Assembly (NCBI RefSeq): GCF_030929505.1 | Contig: NZ_JAVFVV010000013.1 | Coordinates: forward strand, 115,059 to 179,058 | Direction of reading: 5' to 3' | Length of the DNA stretch: 64,000 nucleotides | DNA from: Mesorhizobium sp. LHD-90 | GTDB lineage: Bacteria; Pseudomonadota; Alphaproteobacteria; Rhizobiales; Rhizobiaceae | Shown: in pieces, positions 9,854 to 17,777 of the stretch | How positions within the stretch are numbered: position 1 is the first letter of the stretch | Layout: each line of letters starts with the position of its first letter | Translations under genes and position numbers: made by a program | The notes under the pieces: generated by a model | Seen by the model: only the letters and a program-made list of their open reading frames with translations | What the model was told of the DNA's origin: nothing | Database searches by the model: none

Positions 9854-10243
9854 CGTTCGCCTTCGGCCGGAGGCTGTCCAAAAGACGTCGCCGCTGCAAT
9901 CGAACCTCGGAATGCCTCATTTCGGGCTCGAAATCGGACGGTCACGCATCATAGCGGCCTGTCGCCGATCTTTCGGCGGCAAGAAACCCGCGCGCTGTGC
10001 CCAATTCGCCACGCCTGCCAAAACGTCCGTAAAAACAGCATGTTGATCATGAAGTTCGAATGCCGCGGCGGGGCTCGGTTAGCGAACCGTTTACGTTGCA
10101 GCTTCAATCCTAACGACCTTGGGCAGTTTGGCGTTGACGCACCCGGCGCAGTCCGTCATGAGTCCGGCTGCTGCCCCGGATGGCGCCCGCAAGGGCTGGA
10201 TTCGGTGCGTCACGGGGACTTTGATTTTGCAGGTAACGCAGTA
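9854..10243. other. Intergenic region upstream of the polysaccharide export gene
   Basis: These 390 bases have no convincing gene. There is a small CGCCGA/TCGGCG hairpin around 9967-9982 without a T-run, and a CGGTT-AGCG-AACCG inverted repeat at 10076-10089 that could be an operator. A frame of the export gene stays open back to 10040 but encodes nothing family-like before 10244. No clear sigma-70 promoter was found. Confidence 0.4.
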
Positions 10244-11446
10244 ATGCGGGCATTTGAGGGTCGAGCCGGCAGTGCGTTGTGCGCGCTGCGCAAGGTGGTC
10301 GCTGTCGCCGCAATCCCGCTTTTGGTCGCGGGTTGCTTTCCGAGCACCGGTCCGGGAATCAATGCGATTGTCGCCGCCTCGTCGAACAAGGCCAACACCA
10401 GCTACCGGCAAAAGCAGAAGGCCGTCTTCGACATCGTCGACATGGACCAGAATGTGGCGTCGATCGTATCGGCCTATCGCAGCCCGTCGTTCAACAAGAC
10501 GTTCGGGCTGGGCGGAGGCGGCGGCAACCCGACCATCGGCGTCGGCGACATCGTGCAGATCACCATCTTCGAGGCGGGTCCCGACGGCCTGTTCTCGACG
10601 CAGGACAACAAGGCGACCAATGTCACCGTCACCGTGCAGCCGGACGGCCGCGCGCCGGTGCCCTATATCGGCTCCGTGCAGTTCGCCGGCAACACGCTGG
10701 AATCGGTGCGAGGTTCGATCGTCGAGGCGCTGAAGACGCGCGCCGTCGAGCCGGACGTCATCGTCACGCTGTCGGAAAACGCCTCGCGCACGGTCGCCGT
10801 CAACGGCGTGGTCGGCAAGCCCTCCCTGGTCCCGCTCGGGCTTTCGGGCGAACGCCTGACCGAGGTGATCGCCAAGGCCGGCGGCCCCACCAACCCGCCT
10901 TACGACACTTTCGTGACGCTGACACGCGGCGGCAGGACCGGCAAGGCGCTGCTGCAGACGCTGATCGAGCGGCCGAAGGAGAACGTCTATGCGCGGCCGG
11001 GGGACCAGTTGTTCCTGACCCACGATCCGCAGACCTTCTCGGCTCTCGGTTCGACCGGCAAGTCGGCGCAGATCCCGCTTGGCGCGGCTTCGATCAACGT
11101 CATCGAGGCGGCCGCGCTTGCCGGCGGCGCCAATCCGGAACGCGCCAACCCCAAGGGCCTGTTCGTCTTCCGTTACGAATATGGCGAAGTGCTGCGCTCG
11201 GTGCTGGGCGAGGAACGTTTCCGGCAGCTTGCCTCGAAGGGCATGCACGCCAACGGTTCCGACATGTATCCGATCGTCTACCGCATCGACCTGTCGCAGC
11301 CCGACTCCTATCTGGTCGGACAGAATTTTCCGATCCGCAACAAGGACGTGATCTATCTGGCGCAGCATCCGACGGTCGAGATCATCCGCTTCATGACGGC
11401 GATCACGCAGACCGTTGTCGTGGCGCGAGGGATCAGTTCGTTCTGA
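10244..11446 (+). CDS. Polysaccharide biosynthesis/export outer-membrane lipoprotein (Wza-like)
   Basis: Member of the Wza/KpsD/ExoF polysaccharide export family, predicted to form or line an outer-membrane export channel. With ATG 10244 the 400-residue product has a lipoprotein signal with lipobox LVAG-C (Cys31). The Poly_export domain follows (VGDIVQITIFEAGPDG, then VQPDGRAPVPYIGSVQFAG), and then SLBB-type beta-grasp repeats (VNGVVGKPSLVPLG, ITEVIAKAGGP-like, INVIEAAALAGGA). I chose 10244 because it places the signal peptide at the N-terminus and has AGGTAA upstream. No glycosyltransferases lie nearby, so its polymer is unknown. Confidence 0.9.
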   Translation: MRAFEGRAGSALCALRKVVAVAAIPLLVAGCFPSTGPGINAIVAASSNKANTSYRQKQKAVFDIVDMDQNVASIVSAYRSPSFNKTFGLGGGGGNPTIGVGDIVQITIFEAGPDGLFSTQDNKATNVTVTVQPDGRAPVPYIGSVQFAGNTLESVRGSIVEALKTRAVEPDVIVTLSENASRTVAVNGVVGKPSLVPLGLSGERLTEVIAKAGGPTNPPYDTFVTLTRGGRTGKALLQTLIERPKENVYARPGDQLFLTHDPQTFSALGSTGKSAQIPLGAASINVIEAAALAGGANPERANPKGLFVFRYEYGEVLRSVLGEERFRQLASKGMHANGSDMYPIVYRIDLSQPDSYLVGQNFPIRNKDVIYLAQHPTVEIIRFMTAITQTVVVARGISSF

Positions 11447-11486
11447 CGCCGGTGCGGCGAGCATAACGGGATAACCGATCAGAGAA

Positions 11487-11516
11487 CGGCCGACCCTCAA
11501 AGTCGGCCCTTTTCAT
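11487..11516 (+). terminator. Rho-independent terminator after the export lipoprotein gene
   Basis: A perfect 7-bp stem GGCCGAC (11489-11495) / GTCGGCC (11503-11509) with a 7-base loop is followed by CTTTTC. It lies 42 bases after the stop codon. Confidence 0.8.
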
Positions 11517-11941
11517 TTGCGGGGCGACCGTTGCGGTTGGCGTCGGGTCACAATACCAGGGGTCATTTTCCTTGACCGTCGGCGCTGCCCCTCATCGTCC
11601 TGCTGGTTACAAAAGGCTTCGCAAGTGAGGCCGCCGCCGACGTGGATGGCGGCGCGACGAGCGTGATGGCGATCGGGACGATAGTGTGCGGAACCTTCCG
11701 CACACTATCGTCCCGACCGGCGCCAGTACGACGACCCGATGAACAATGAGTACGTGGCGCGAGATGGAGCGGCGCAAGAAACCTGCAAACCAGGAGGCGG
11801 TCTCACCGGTCTTGAAAAGACACGACAGGGGTGCGTGAAGAAACGTGCCCGGCGTGGAGATTTCTTGTGCCTCTTTTTGCGCCGACGGCGGCGATGGTCG
11901 CCATTGGGCCTCTTGCGGCGAGCACGAGCACAAGCGCGTGC
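11517..11941. other. Intergenic region with a long perfect inverted repeat
   Basis: No supported gene lies between the export-gene terminator and the 3' end of the type I secretion adaptor. The one structured element is the 20-bp perfect inverted repeat at 11674-11715. The remainder shows no promoter or RNA signature that I recognise. Confidence 0.4.
11674..11715. repeat. Perfect 20-bp inverted repeat with 2-base spacer
   Basis: Left arm 11674-11693 and right arm 11696-11715 are exact reverse complements around a CC spacer. The inner part reads TAGTGTGCGGAA / TTCCGCACACTA. No T-run follows on either strand, so it is not a classic terminator, although it lies downstream of two convergent units. 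The TAGTGT portion resembles the outer ends of the stem-loop repeats near 16306-16471. Confidence 0.8.
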
Positions 11942-13261
11942 CTATTCCTCCAGCATGCCCTTCGAGAATGAATCGGTCAGCGGCTTGACCAGATAGTCGA
12001 TCATGGTGCGCTCGCCGGTGGAGACAATGATTTCCGCGGGCATTCCCGCCTGCAGCCGACCGCGAAGGCTGACCGGGATCTCCGTCTCGGGAACGGTGAT
12101 GCGCGCCGTGTAATAGGGCTCGATCTGCGGGTTCTCCGGCTGGATGATGTCGGGCGACACGACGTCGACCGTGCCGAAGATCACTGGCGTGGCGCGGGCG
12201 GAAAAGGCGGGAAAGCGCACTTCCGCGGTGCCGCCGAGCATGACGTTGTCGACGTCGACCGGGCGAATGCGGGCGTTGACGATGAACTCGTCGTCGAGCG
12301 GCACGATCTCCATCAGCGGCTCGGCCGGACGGATGACGCCGGTCTTGGTGTGGACACGCACATCCTGCACCACGCCGCGCACCGGCGCGCGGATCACCGT
12401 GCGGTTGAGAATGTCCTGCGCCTGCTTCACCCGCTCCGACACCTCGGCGATCTGGTCGCGGGTTTCGCGCAGCTCGGTGCCGGCACGTTCGACGAACTCC
12501 TGGCCGAGTTGGATGACACGTAGCTTGGTCTCGGCGATCGATTGATTGGCGCCTGCCGTATCGGCGATGACGCGGCCGAGATTGCCCTCGAGCTCCATGC
12601 GGCCGCGCATCAGTTGCGCCACCTGGTTGGTGGAGACATAGCCGTTCTTCTGGCCTTGCTCCATGCGCTCGATCTGCTCGACCAGCGAATCGCGCTGCTC
12701 CTCCAGCGACTTGCGCTGCGATTCCAGGCCACGCACCTGTTCCTCGAGCTGGCCGGCGCGAGCGGTGAGGATGCTGGTCTGGCCGTCCCGCGTCGCCCTG
12801 CGGTCGCGGAACATGGTGCGCTGGAGCTTGACGTAAGGCTCTTCCTGCGCGCCCTGCTTGGCGAGCAGTTGCGGCGGAAAATCGATCGCTTCGGCATTGA
12901 CGCTTTCGGCCTGCAGCCGCGCCTCGGCGGCCTGCAGCAGCGCCAGCCGCTCGGTGAGCACGGTGTAGTTGCCGACGGCCTGCGTGCGGTCGAGCCGTAT
13001 CAGTACGTCGTCCGGCTCGACGATATCGCCTTCCTTGACCAGGATCTCGGAGATGATGCCGCCTTCCAGATGCTGGACCACCTTGCGGTTGCCGGACACC
13101 ACCACCACACCGTGCGCCACCACGCCGCTGGCGAGCGGCGCCGTCGCCGCCCAGGTGCCGAAGACGCCGAAGGCGAGCGCGATGGTGGCATAACCCGCCA
13201 CCACATAGGGGGCGGGGGAGAAGCTCTTGGGCTTCGTCTCCTGATCCTTCTTCGCCTTCAT
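11942..13261 (-). CDS. HlyD-family type I secretion periplasmic adaptor (PrsE-like)
   Basis: Membrane-fusion protein linking an inner-membrane ABC exporter to an outer-membrane channel. One transmembrane segment (about residues 19-40) is followed by a lipoyl-like half motif (VVQHLEGGIISEILVKEGD). A long coiled-coil of about 200 residues and the C-terminal beta-barrel with VRAPVRGVVQDV come next. The ending LRGRLQAGMPAEIIVSTGERTMIDYLVKPL is characteristic of the type I secretion HlyD family. ATG 13261 (439 residues) has a GGAGAAGG site about 12 bases upstream; a TTG at 13303 would add 14 residues. The ABC partner is directly upstream. Confidence 0.93.
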   Translation of the reverse strand: MKAKKDQETKPKSFSPAPYVVAGYATIALAFGVFGTWAATAPLASGVVAHGVVVVSGNRKVVQHLEGGIISEILVKEGDIVEPDDVLIRLDRTQAVGNYTVLTERLALLQAAEARLQAESVNAEAIDFPPQLLAKQGAQEEPYVKLQRTMFRDRRATRDGQTSILTARAGQLEEQVRGLESQRKSLEEQRDSLVEQIERMEQGQKNGYVSTNQVAQLMRGRMELEGNLGRVIADTAGANQSIAETKLRVIQLGQEFVERAGTELRETRDQIAEVSERVKQAQDILNRTVIRAPVRGVVQDVRVHTKTGVIRPAEPLMEIVPLDDEFIVNARIRPVDVDNVMLGGTAEVRFPAFSARATPVIFGTVDVVSPDIIQPENPQIEPYYTARITVPETEIPVSLRGRLQAGMPAEIIVSTGERTMIDYLVKPLTDSFSKGMLEE

Positions 13262-13356
13262 GGCCCTGTCTAACCTTCTCCACGCCTCAGCCGGGCGATG
13301 CAATTGTCGACCGCCAACGGCGGCTAGTTCAGAGACGTCCGGCTATCCCGCCGTTG

Positions 13357-15072
13357 CTAGTTGACCACCCGCGCCCGCGACTGGTCGTCGACCGTCGGCA
13401 ACGGCGACACCGCCTTGGGCTGCAGCACATCCTTGGTCGGCCCGAAGGCGCGCATGCGTCCGTCGGCAAGGATCAGCGACTTGTCGCTCAGCGCCAGCAG
13501 GCCAATCTTGTGGCTGACGAAGATCACGGTTCGCTTGCGCTCGCGCAGATCCTTCAGCGCCCGCAGCAGCGCTTCCTCGCCTTCCATGTCGAGATTGGAG
13601 TTGGGCTCGTCAAGGATGACGATGGCCGGGTCGTTGAACAGGGCGCGCGCCAGTCCGATGCGCTGGCGCTGGCCGCCGGAGAGCTGGCGCCCGCCGACGC
13701 CGATCTGCGTCTCGTAGCCGTCGGGAAGGCCCTGGATCATCTCATGCACGCCGGCGCGCCTGGCGGCGAGGATGATCTCCTCGGCGCTCGCTTCCTTGAA
13801 GCGCGCGATGTTCTCGGCGATCGTGCCGGCGAACAGTTCCACCGTCTGCGGCAGATAGCCCAGATAATCGCCGAGCTCGTGCCTGTTCCAGTGGCTGAGT
13901 TCGGAGCCGTCGAGGCGCACCGCGCCGGCGAGCGGCGTCCACACGCCGACCAGCGCGCGCACCAGGCTCGACTTGCCGGCGCCACTCGGGCCGACCAGCG
14001 CCATCGCCTCGCCGGGCTCGATCGAGAAAGTGACGCCGGTGACGATCGGCGTGCGCGAACCGGGAGGCGCAACGACGATCTGCTCCGCCGAAAGCGCGCC
14101 CTGAGGCCGCGGCAGTTTTGTGCGCTCCTCCTCATCGGGGAGACGCGAGAACATGTCGCGCAGCCGGCCGTAGGCCTGGCGCGCGCCGATGAACTGCTTC
14201 CACTGGCCGACGACCTGGTCAACTGGGGCAAGCGCGCGGCCCATCATGATCGAAGCGGCGATCATCATGCCGGGGGTGATCTCGCTTTCCAGCGCCAGAT
14301 AAGCGCCGAGGCCGAGGATCGCCGTCTGCAGCACCATGCGCACGAATTTCGAGGTCGACATCAGCACGCCGGCGCGGTCGCTGGCGGTGGCCTGCAGCTC
14401 CAGCATCTTGCGGTGCATCGACGCCCAGCGCTCGCGCAGGCTCTGCTCCATGCCGAGCGCTCGGATAACCTCGACGTTCTGCAAGGTGGTGGTGGCGAAA
14501 TGCTGCGCCGTCTGCGAGCTGGCGCTCGCCTCGTTCAGGGTCTTCTTGGTGGTGAGTTCGTTGAGCAGCGTCAGCACGAAGATCAGCGCCGCGCCACCGG
14601 TGGCGAGCCAGCCGATCCAAGGATGGAATATGAAGCAGACCACCAGGAACACCGGCACCCACGGCACGTCGCATAGCGCGATCAGGCCGGTCCCGGTCAG
14701 GAACTCGCGCAAGCGGTCGATATCGGTGAGCGCGAACTCGGACTTGGCGTTGGGCTGCACCAGCGTGGTCGTGACCACGCGCGAGAACAGCGGTTTCGCG
14801 ACGATCTCGTCGAAGCGCAAGCCGGCGCGCACCAGCACCCGCGAGCGCAGCCATTCGAGCACGCCGTACACCGCCAGCATCGCCACCGCTATGCCGGTCA
14901 GCGCCAGCAGCGTCATTTCGCTGCGGCTCTGCAGCACACGATCGTAGACCTGCAGCATATACAGCGGACCGACGAACATAAGCATGTTGATCGCCGCGCT
15001 GAACACGACCACGGAAAAGAGGATGGCCCGGTAGCTCCGAAGCGCGTCATAAAAAGTATTCGTCGACTTCAT
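13357..15072 (-). CDS. Type I secretion system ABC permease/ATPase (PrsD-like)
   Basis: Inner-membrane ATP-driven exporter of unfolded proteins, 571 residues. The N-terminal half has the six-helix domain beginning AILFSVVVFSAAINMLMFVGPLYMLQVYDRVL, here read in pieces, which is typical of PrtD/PrsD proteins without a peptidase domain. The ATPase domain has Walker A GPSGAGKSS, signature [15 protein letters not shown] and Walker B IVILDEPNSNLD. ATG 15072 is preferred over the TTG at 15105. In rhizobia this pair with a TolC exports RTX-type glycanases and adhesins; no substrate or TolC gene is in this window. Confidence 0.93.
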   Translation of the reverse strand: MKSTNTFYDALRSYRAILFSVVVFSAAINMLMFVGPLYMLQVYDRVLQSRSEMTLLALTGIAVAMLAVYGVLEWLRSRVLVRAGLRFDEIVAKPLFSRVVTTTLVQPNAKSEFALTDIDRLREFLTGTGLIALCDVPWVPVFLVVCFIFHPWIGWLATGGAALIFVLTLLNELTTKKTLNEASASSQTAQHFATTTLQNVEVIRALGMEQSLRERWASMHRKMLELQATASDRAGVLMSTSKFVRMVLQTAILGLGAYLALESEITPGMMIAASIMMGRALAPVDQVVGQWKQFIGARQAYGRLRDMFSRLPDEEERTKLPRPQGALSAEQIVVAPPGSRTPIVTGVTFSIEPGEAMALVGPSGAGKSSLVRALVGVWTPLAGAVRLDGSELSHWNRHELGDYLGYLPQTVELFAGTIAENIARFKEASAEEIILAARRAGVHEMIQGLPDGYETQIGVGGRQLSGGQRQRIGLARALFNDPAIVILDEPNSNLDMEGEEALLRALKDLRERKRTVIFVSHKIGLLALSDKSLILADGRMRAFGPTKDVLQPKAVSPLPTVDDQSRARVVN

Positions 15073-15338
15073 CGGGTGCCTGCGGGAGAACGGGAGGATA
15101 GCCAAGTAGTATCGCAGACAATACCTTACGATTGCCTGGCGCGATACCCCGAGCCTTGGCGGCCTTATAATGGCAGCAGCGTTTCACGGCAATGTCGCGG
15201 AAGGGGTGCTCTCGTAACCATCTGTCGCCATTCCGGCGCTCCGATGCCTGGATCGGTGAAACAAAGCCGCCGGCGCGTCCGCCCGCCCCGGCAGCGATCG
15301 TTTCGCGGGATAAGGATCGGACTTCGCGAAAAAGCGCG
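15073..15338. other. Intergenic region between type I secretion genes and tRNA-Leu
   Basis: This stretch should hold the leftward promoter of the secretion operon, but no convincing -35/-10 pair stands out. There is no supported gene. Confidence 0.35.
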
Positions 15339-15367
15339 TTGACACTCCGGCTTTGCCCGCTTACATC
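15339..15367 (+). promoter_or_regulatory. Sigma-70-type promoter of tRNA-Leu
   Basis: A perfect -35 TTGACA (15339-15344), a 17-base spacer and a weaker -10 TACATC (15362-15367) place the start of transcription within a few bases of the tRNA 5' end at 15377. Confidence 0.65.
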
Positions 15368-15376
15368 ACCCGCGCT

Positions 15377-15461
15377 GCCCAGATGGCGGAATTGGTAGAC
15401 GCGCACGGTTCAGGTCCGTGTTCCGCAAGGAGTGGAGGTTCGAGTCCTCTTCTGGGCACCA
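15377..15461 (+). tRNA. tRNA-Leu (anticodon CAG)
   Basis: Class II tRNA of 85 bases including an encoded 3' CCA. The acceptor stem GCCCAGA pairs with TCTGGGC, then ACCA. The anticodon arm CACGG-TTCAGGT-CCGTG gives anticodon CAG, reading CUG. A long variable arm (TTCCGCAAGGAGT region) and a T-loop GGTTCGAGTCC are visible. No integrase is adjacent, so it is not evidently an attachment site. Confidence 0.97.
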
Positions 15462-15507
15462 TATTCCTGTTTCGGATCGTCCGCCATGGTCCAGAAACTC
15501 CGCAAAG

Positions 15508-15531
15508 AGCCCGGTTTTCCGGGCTTTTTTG
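15508..15531 (+). terminator. Rho-independent terminator after tRNA-Leu
   Basis: The stem AGCCCGG (15508-15514) / CCGGGCT (15519-15525) with a TTTT loop is followed by six Ts, 46 bases beyond the tRNA. Confidence 0.92.
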
Positions 15532-15847
15532 TTACCTACCATCCGGTGGGCCATGCCGTCCCCAGACCGCGAGATGTGTGTTCTACCACCTCAGCGACAA
15601 TATCGTCTGACAAATGGCAATGCCGCCGCGCGAGACAATTGCACGAAAATCGCAGCAGGCGACGCCGCTCCAGCAGTAGCGTGGGCCGTTTCGGCGCCGA
15701 GGCGCCGGATTACAACGGCGCGACTTTCAGCACGCGCTGATTGTCAGACCGAAAAGGACCATCGGAACTCGTGTATTGCGCCGGCTTCTCGGCCGGTCTA
15801 TCGCGATTCCGACCGCTCTATGCAGGTCTGTCTGGGGGGACTATTGA
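15532..15847. other. Long leader/promoter region of mucR
   Basis: About 316 bases lie between the tRNA terminator and the mucR start with no supported gene. MucR genes in Rhizobiales usually have long autoregulated upstream regions, so regulation here is likely (known of the family). I could not identify a specific site. Confidence 0.4.
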
Positions 15848-16309
15848 ATGACGGAACAAACACAACGCGGATATCTGATCGACATCACTGCGGAAATCGT
15901 TTCCGCCTACGTCTCCCACAATGCGGTGCCCATCTCGCACTTGCCCGGTCTGATCAGCGACATCCACAATACGCTCCATCGCCTTTTGCCAGTCGAAGCT
16001 CCACCGGCTCCGGAAGTGTTGACACCTGCGGTTCCAATCAAGAAGTCGATCCAGGGCGACTTCCTCATTTGCCTGGAAGACGGCAAGAAGTTCACCTCGC
16101 TGAAGCGCCACCTCTTTGCTGCCTTCGGCCTGTCGCCGGAAGACTACCGCAGGAAATGGGGCCTGCCGCCGGACTATCCGATGGTCGCGCCGAATTACGC
16201 TGCACGCCGCTCCGAACTCGCAAAGTCGATGGGTCTCGGCCGCAAGGCCACGGAAGCTCCGGCCCCGGCCCAGAAACGCGGTCGCCGCAAGGCCGCCCAG
16301 CCGGCCTAG
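15848..16309 (+). CDS. mucR: MucR/Ros-family transcriptional regulator
   Basis: H-NS-like or zinc-finger-type regulator of exopolysaccharide, motility and symbiosis genes, 153 residues. The N-terminal oligomerisation region contains ITAEIVSAYVSHN and ISHLPGLISDIH. The DNA-binding domain is ICLEDGKKFTSLKRHL, then LSPEDYRRKWGLP and YPMVAPNYAARRSELAKSMGLG. Of the canonical ligands only Cys75 and His88 remain clear: the second position is Asp78 and the fourth-ligand positions are Ala92/Phe93. A Lys/Arg-rich tail follows. The stop codon lies in the left arm of a stem-loop repeat. Confidence 0.95.
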   Translation: MTEQTQRGYLIDITAEIVSAYVSHNAVPISHLPGLISDIHNTLHRLLPVEAPPAPEVLTPAVPIKKSIQGDFLICLEDGKKFTSLKRHLFAAFGLSPEDYRRKWGLPPDYPMVAPNYAARRSELAKSMGLGRKATEAPAPAQKRGRRKAAQPA

Positions 16310-16380
16310 TGTCCCGATTCCGAAATTCGCCGCATTTGATATCACGCTCAGAGCGAATTTCGGAATCTGAGGGACACTAG
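16306..16380. repeat. Stem-loop repeat A (overlaps mucR stop)
   Basis: The left arm 16306-16330 starts CTAGTGTCCC and ends GATTCCGAAATTCGC. It pairs with the right arm 16353-16380, which has a 3-base bulge. The 22-base loop contains GATATCA. It is closely related to repeat B just downstream and probably also acts as a transcript-end structure for mucR. Confidence 0.85.
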
Positions 16381-16393
16381 CAACTTATTGATT

Positions 16394-16471
16394 CTAGTGC
16401 CGTTTTGATTTCGAAGTTCGCCTAAGTGGCCGATATCAACAATGAAGCGAACTTCGAAATCACGACACTAG
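16394..16471. repeat. Stem-loop repeat B, same family as A
   Basis: The left arm 16394-16421 (CTAGTGCCG...GATTTCGAAGTTCGC) pairs with the right arm 16447-16471 apart from one mismatch and a 3-base bulge. The loop again contains GATATCA. Arms A and B are alignable along their length, so they belong to one repeat family. Confidence 0.85.
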
Positions 16472-16504
16472 CCCGCACTTCTCACGCTCCATGCGGCCTG
16501 CCGT

Positions 16505-17209
16505 TTACACCGAGCGGGTGATGCCGCCGTCGACGCGGATGTTCTGGCCGGTGATGTAACTCGACTTGTCCCCGGCCAGGAACGCGATCAACTCGGATAC
16601 TTCCTCCATGCGCCCGTAGCGTCCCATCGGGATGCGCTCGCGCCGTTCGCCGGTCTCCGGCAGGCTGTCGATGAAGCCCGGCAGCACGTTGTTCATGCGG
16701 ACATTGTCCGGTGCATATTTGTCGGCGAACAGCTTCGTGAAAGCGGCCAGACCCGAGCGGAACACGCCCGAGGTCGGAAACAGCGCCTCCGGCTCGAAGG
16801 CGGCATAGGTCGAGATGTTGACGATCGACCCGGACTTCTGCGCCTGCATGATTGGCGTGACCAGCCGCGCCACGCGCACCGCATTGAGGAAATAGATCTC
16901 CATGCCCGTGTGCCAGTCCTCGTCGGTGAGCTCCAGCACCGGCGCGCGGGGCCCATGCGCGGCGCTGTTTACCGCCGCGTCGATCCGGCCCCATTTGTGC
17001 ATCGCCATATCGACCAGCCGCTTCAGATCGTCGTTCGAGCGGTTGGACCCGGTGACGCCGATGCCTCCCAGCTTCTTGGCCAGCGCCTCGCCTTTTCCGG
17101 ACGAGGACAGGACCGCCACGCTGAAGCCTTCCCCTGCGAGCTTTCGCGCCGCGTCGGCGCCCATGCCGCTGCCGCCCGCCGTGATGATCGCGACCTTTTT
17201 CTCCGCCAT
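16505..17209 (-). CDS. SDR-family oxidoreductase-like protein lacking the usual catalytic Tyr/Lys
   Basis: Classical-SDR-sized protein of 234 residues with the Rossmann motif TAGGSGMG (residues 10-17), NSAAHG near 81, a Ser at 133 in NIS, and the FabG-like ending YITGQNIRVDGG. By alignment to FTK, the YxxxK positions are Ser147 and Arg151 (SGVFR), so normal SDR chemistry is doubtful. ATG 17209 has a near-perfect AAGGAGG site; in-frame sequence upstream has no such site. It stands alone, with the small membrane protein gene divergent. The substrate is unknown. Confidence 0.88.
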   Translation of the reverse strand: MAEKKVAIITAGGSGMGADAARKLAGEGFSVAVLSSSGKGEALAKKLGGIGVTGSNRSNDDLKRLVDMAMHKWGRIDAAVNSAAHGPRAPVLELTDEDWHTGMEIYFLNAVRVARLVTPIMQAQKSGSIVNISTYAAFEPEALFPTSGVFRSGLAAFTKLFADKYAPDNVRMNNVLPGFIDSLPETGERRERIPMGRYGRMEEVSELIAFLAGDKSSYITGQNIRVDGGITRSV

Positions 17210-17392
17210 GCCGGCCTCCTTCTGGTTTTCTTTGCTGTAGCGCCGAAACGCCGCCAAGCCTAGCATACCGCTCGGCTGGCGCAGGCGCGGGACGGCGGCT
17301 GGCCTACGCGGCTATCTTGACGCTCAGACAGGCTTGCCCGAGAGAACGGAGCGGAGCTGCGGCGTCGCGCCGACTCAAAAAGGAGGACCGGC

Positions 17393-17728
17393 GTGACCTT
17401 ATCGGGATTTTTGCAGCTCGCAGCCTCGACTATCGTTTTCCTACTGGCGGCCATGGTTGCCAAATCCTGGGCGCTGGCGCCAGGCCTTGGAAAACTGCTG
17501 CTGACGCTCGCCCTCTATTCCGGCGGCAATCTGATCATGCTGAGGCTGGTGCGCGAGTTCGGCATGGCATCGGCCTTCAGCCTGTCGGCGGTGATCCAGT
17601 TGGTTGCCGTCAACGTCATTGCGCTCGCCTGGTTCGGCGAGCATCTTTCCCTGCTCCAGCATGTCGGCATCGTGCTGGCGATCGTCGCTGTCGGGCTTAT
17701 CACGCTGGGCCCGGCGCTGGGCAGGTAA
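17393..17728 (+). CDS. Small four-helix membrane protein (SMR/DMT-like)
   Basis: 111 residues with four hydrophobic segments (about residues 5-25, 31-50, 57-80 and 86-108), the size and layout of small multidrug-resistance or half-EamA proteins. The sequence YSGGNLIMLRLVREFGMASAF followed by VAVNVIALAWFGEHLSLLQ is consistent with that fold, but the conserved N-terminal Glu of true SMR pumps is not evident. It starts at GTG 17393 with a strong AAAGGAGG site. The function is not assignable. Confidence 0.75.
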   Translation: MTLSGFLQLAASTIVFLLAAMVAKSWALAPGLGKLLLTLALYSGGNLIMLRLVREFGMASAFSLSAVIQLVAVNVIALAWFGEHLSLLQHVGIVLAIVAVGLITLGPALGR

Positions 17729-17733
17729 CGGTA

Positions 17734-17763
17734 GAAAAAGGGGCGCCGGATCGTCCGGCGCCC
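17734..17763 (-). terminator. Rho-independent terminator of phoX
   Basis: A perfect 10-bp stem (17741-17750 with 17754-17763, loop TCG) is followed on the minus strand by CTTTTTC. It lies 15 bases beyond the phoX stop. The plus strand lacks a T-run after the hairpin, so it serves mainly the leftward gene. Confidence 0.85.
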
Positions 17764-17777
17764 AGGGGCCAAAAAAA

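Noticed and set aside
10040..10243. Upstream extension of the Wza-like protein to ATG 10040
   Set aside because: It would bury the lipoprotein signal about 70 residues inside; ATG 10244 gives a proper lipobox position.
11607..11941. Leftward open frame reaching past the 3' end of the secretion adaptor
   Set aside because: The frame differs from the adaptor frame and translates to Arg-rich sequence; the intact adaptor frame explains the region.
15377..15461. tRNA-Leu as an integration site of a genomic island
   Set aside because: There is no integrase, no direct repeat of the tRNA 3' end and no shift in gene character around it.
16306..16471. CRISPR-like array
   Set aside because: There are only two units, each a palindrome with its own loop; no regular direct repeats, spacers or cas genes.
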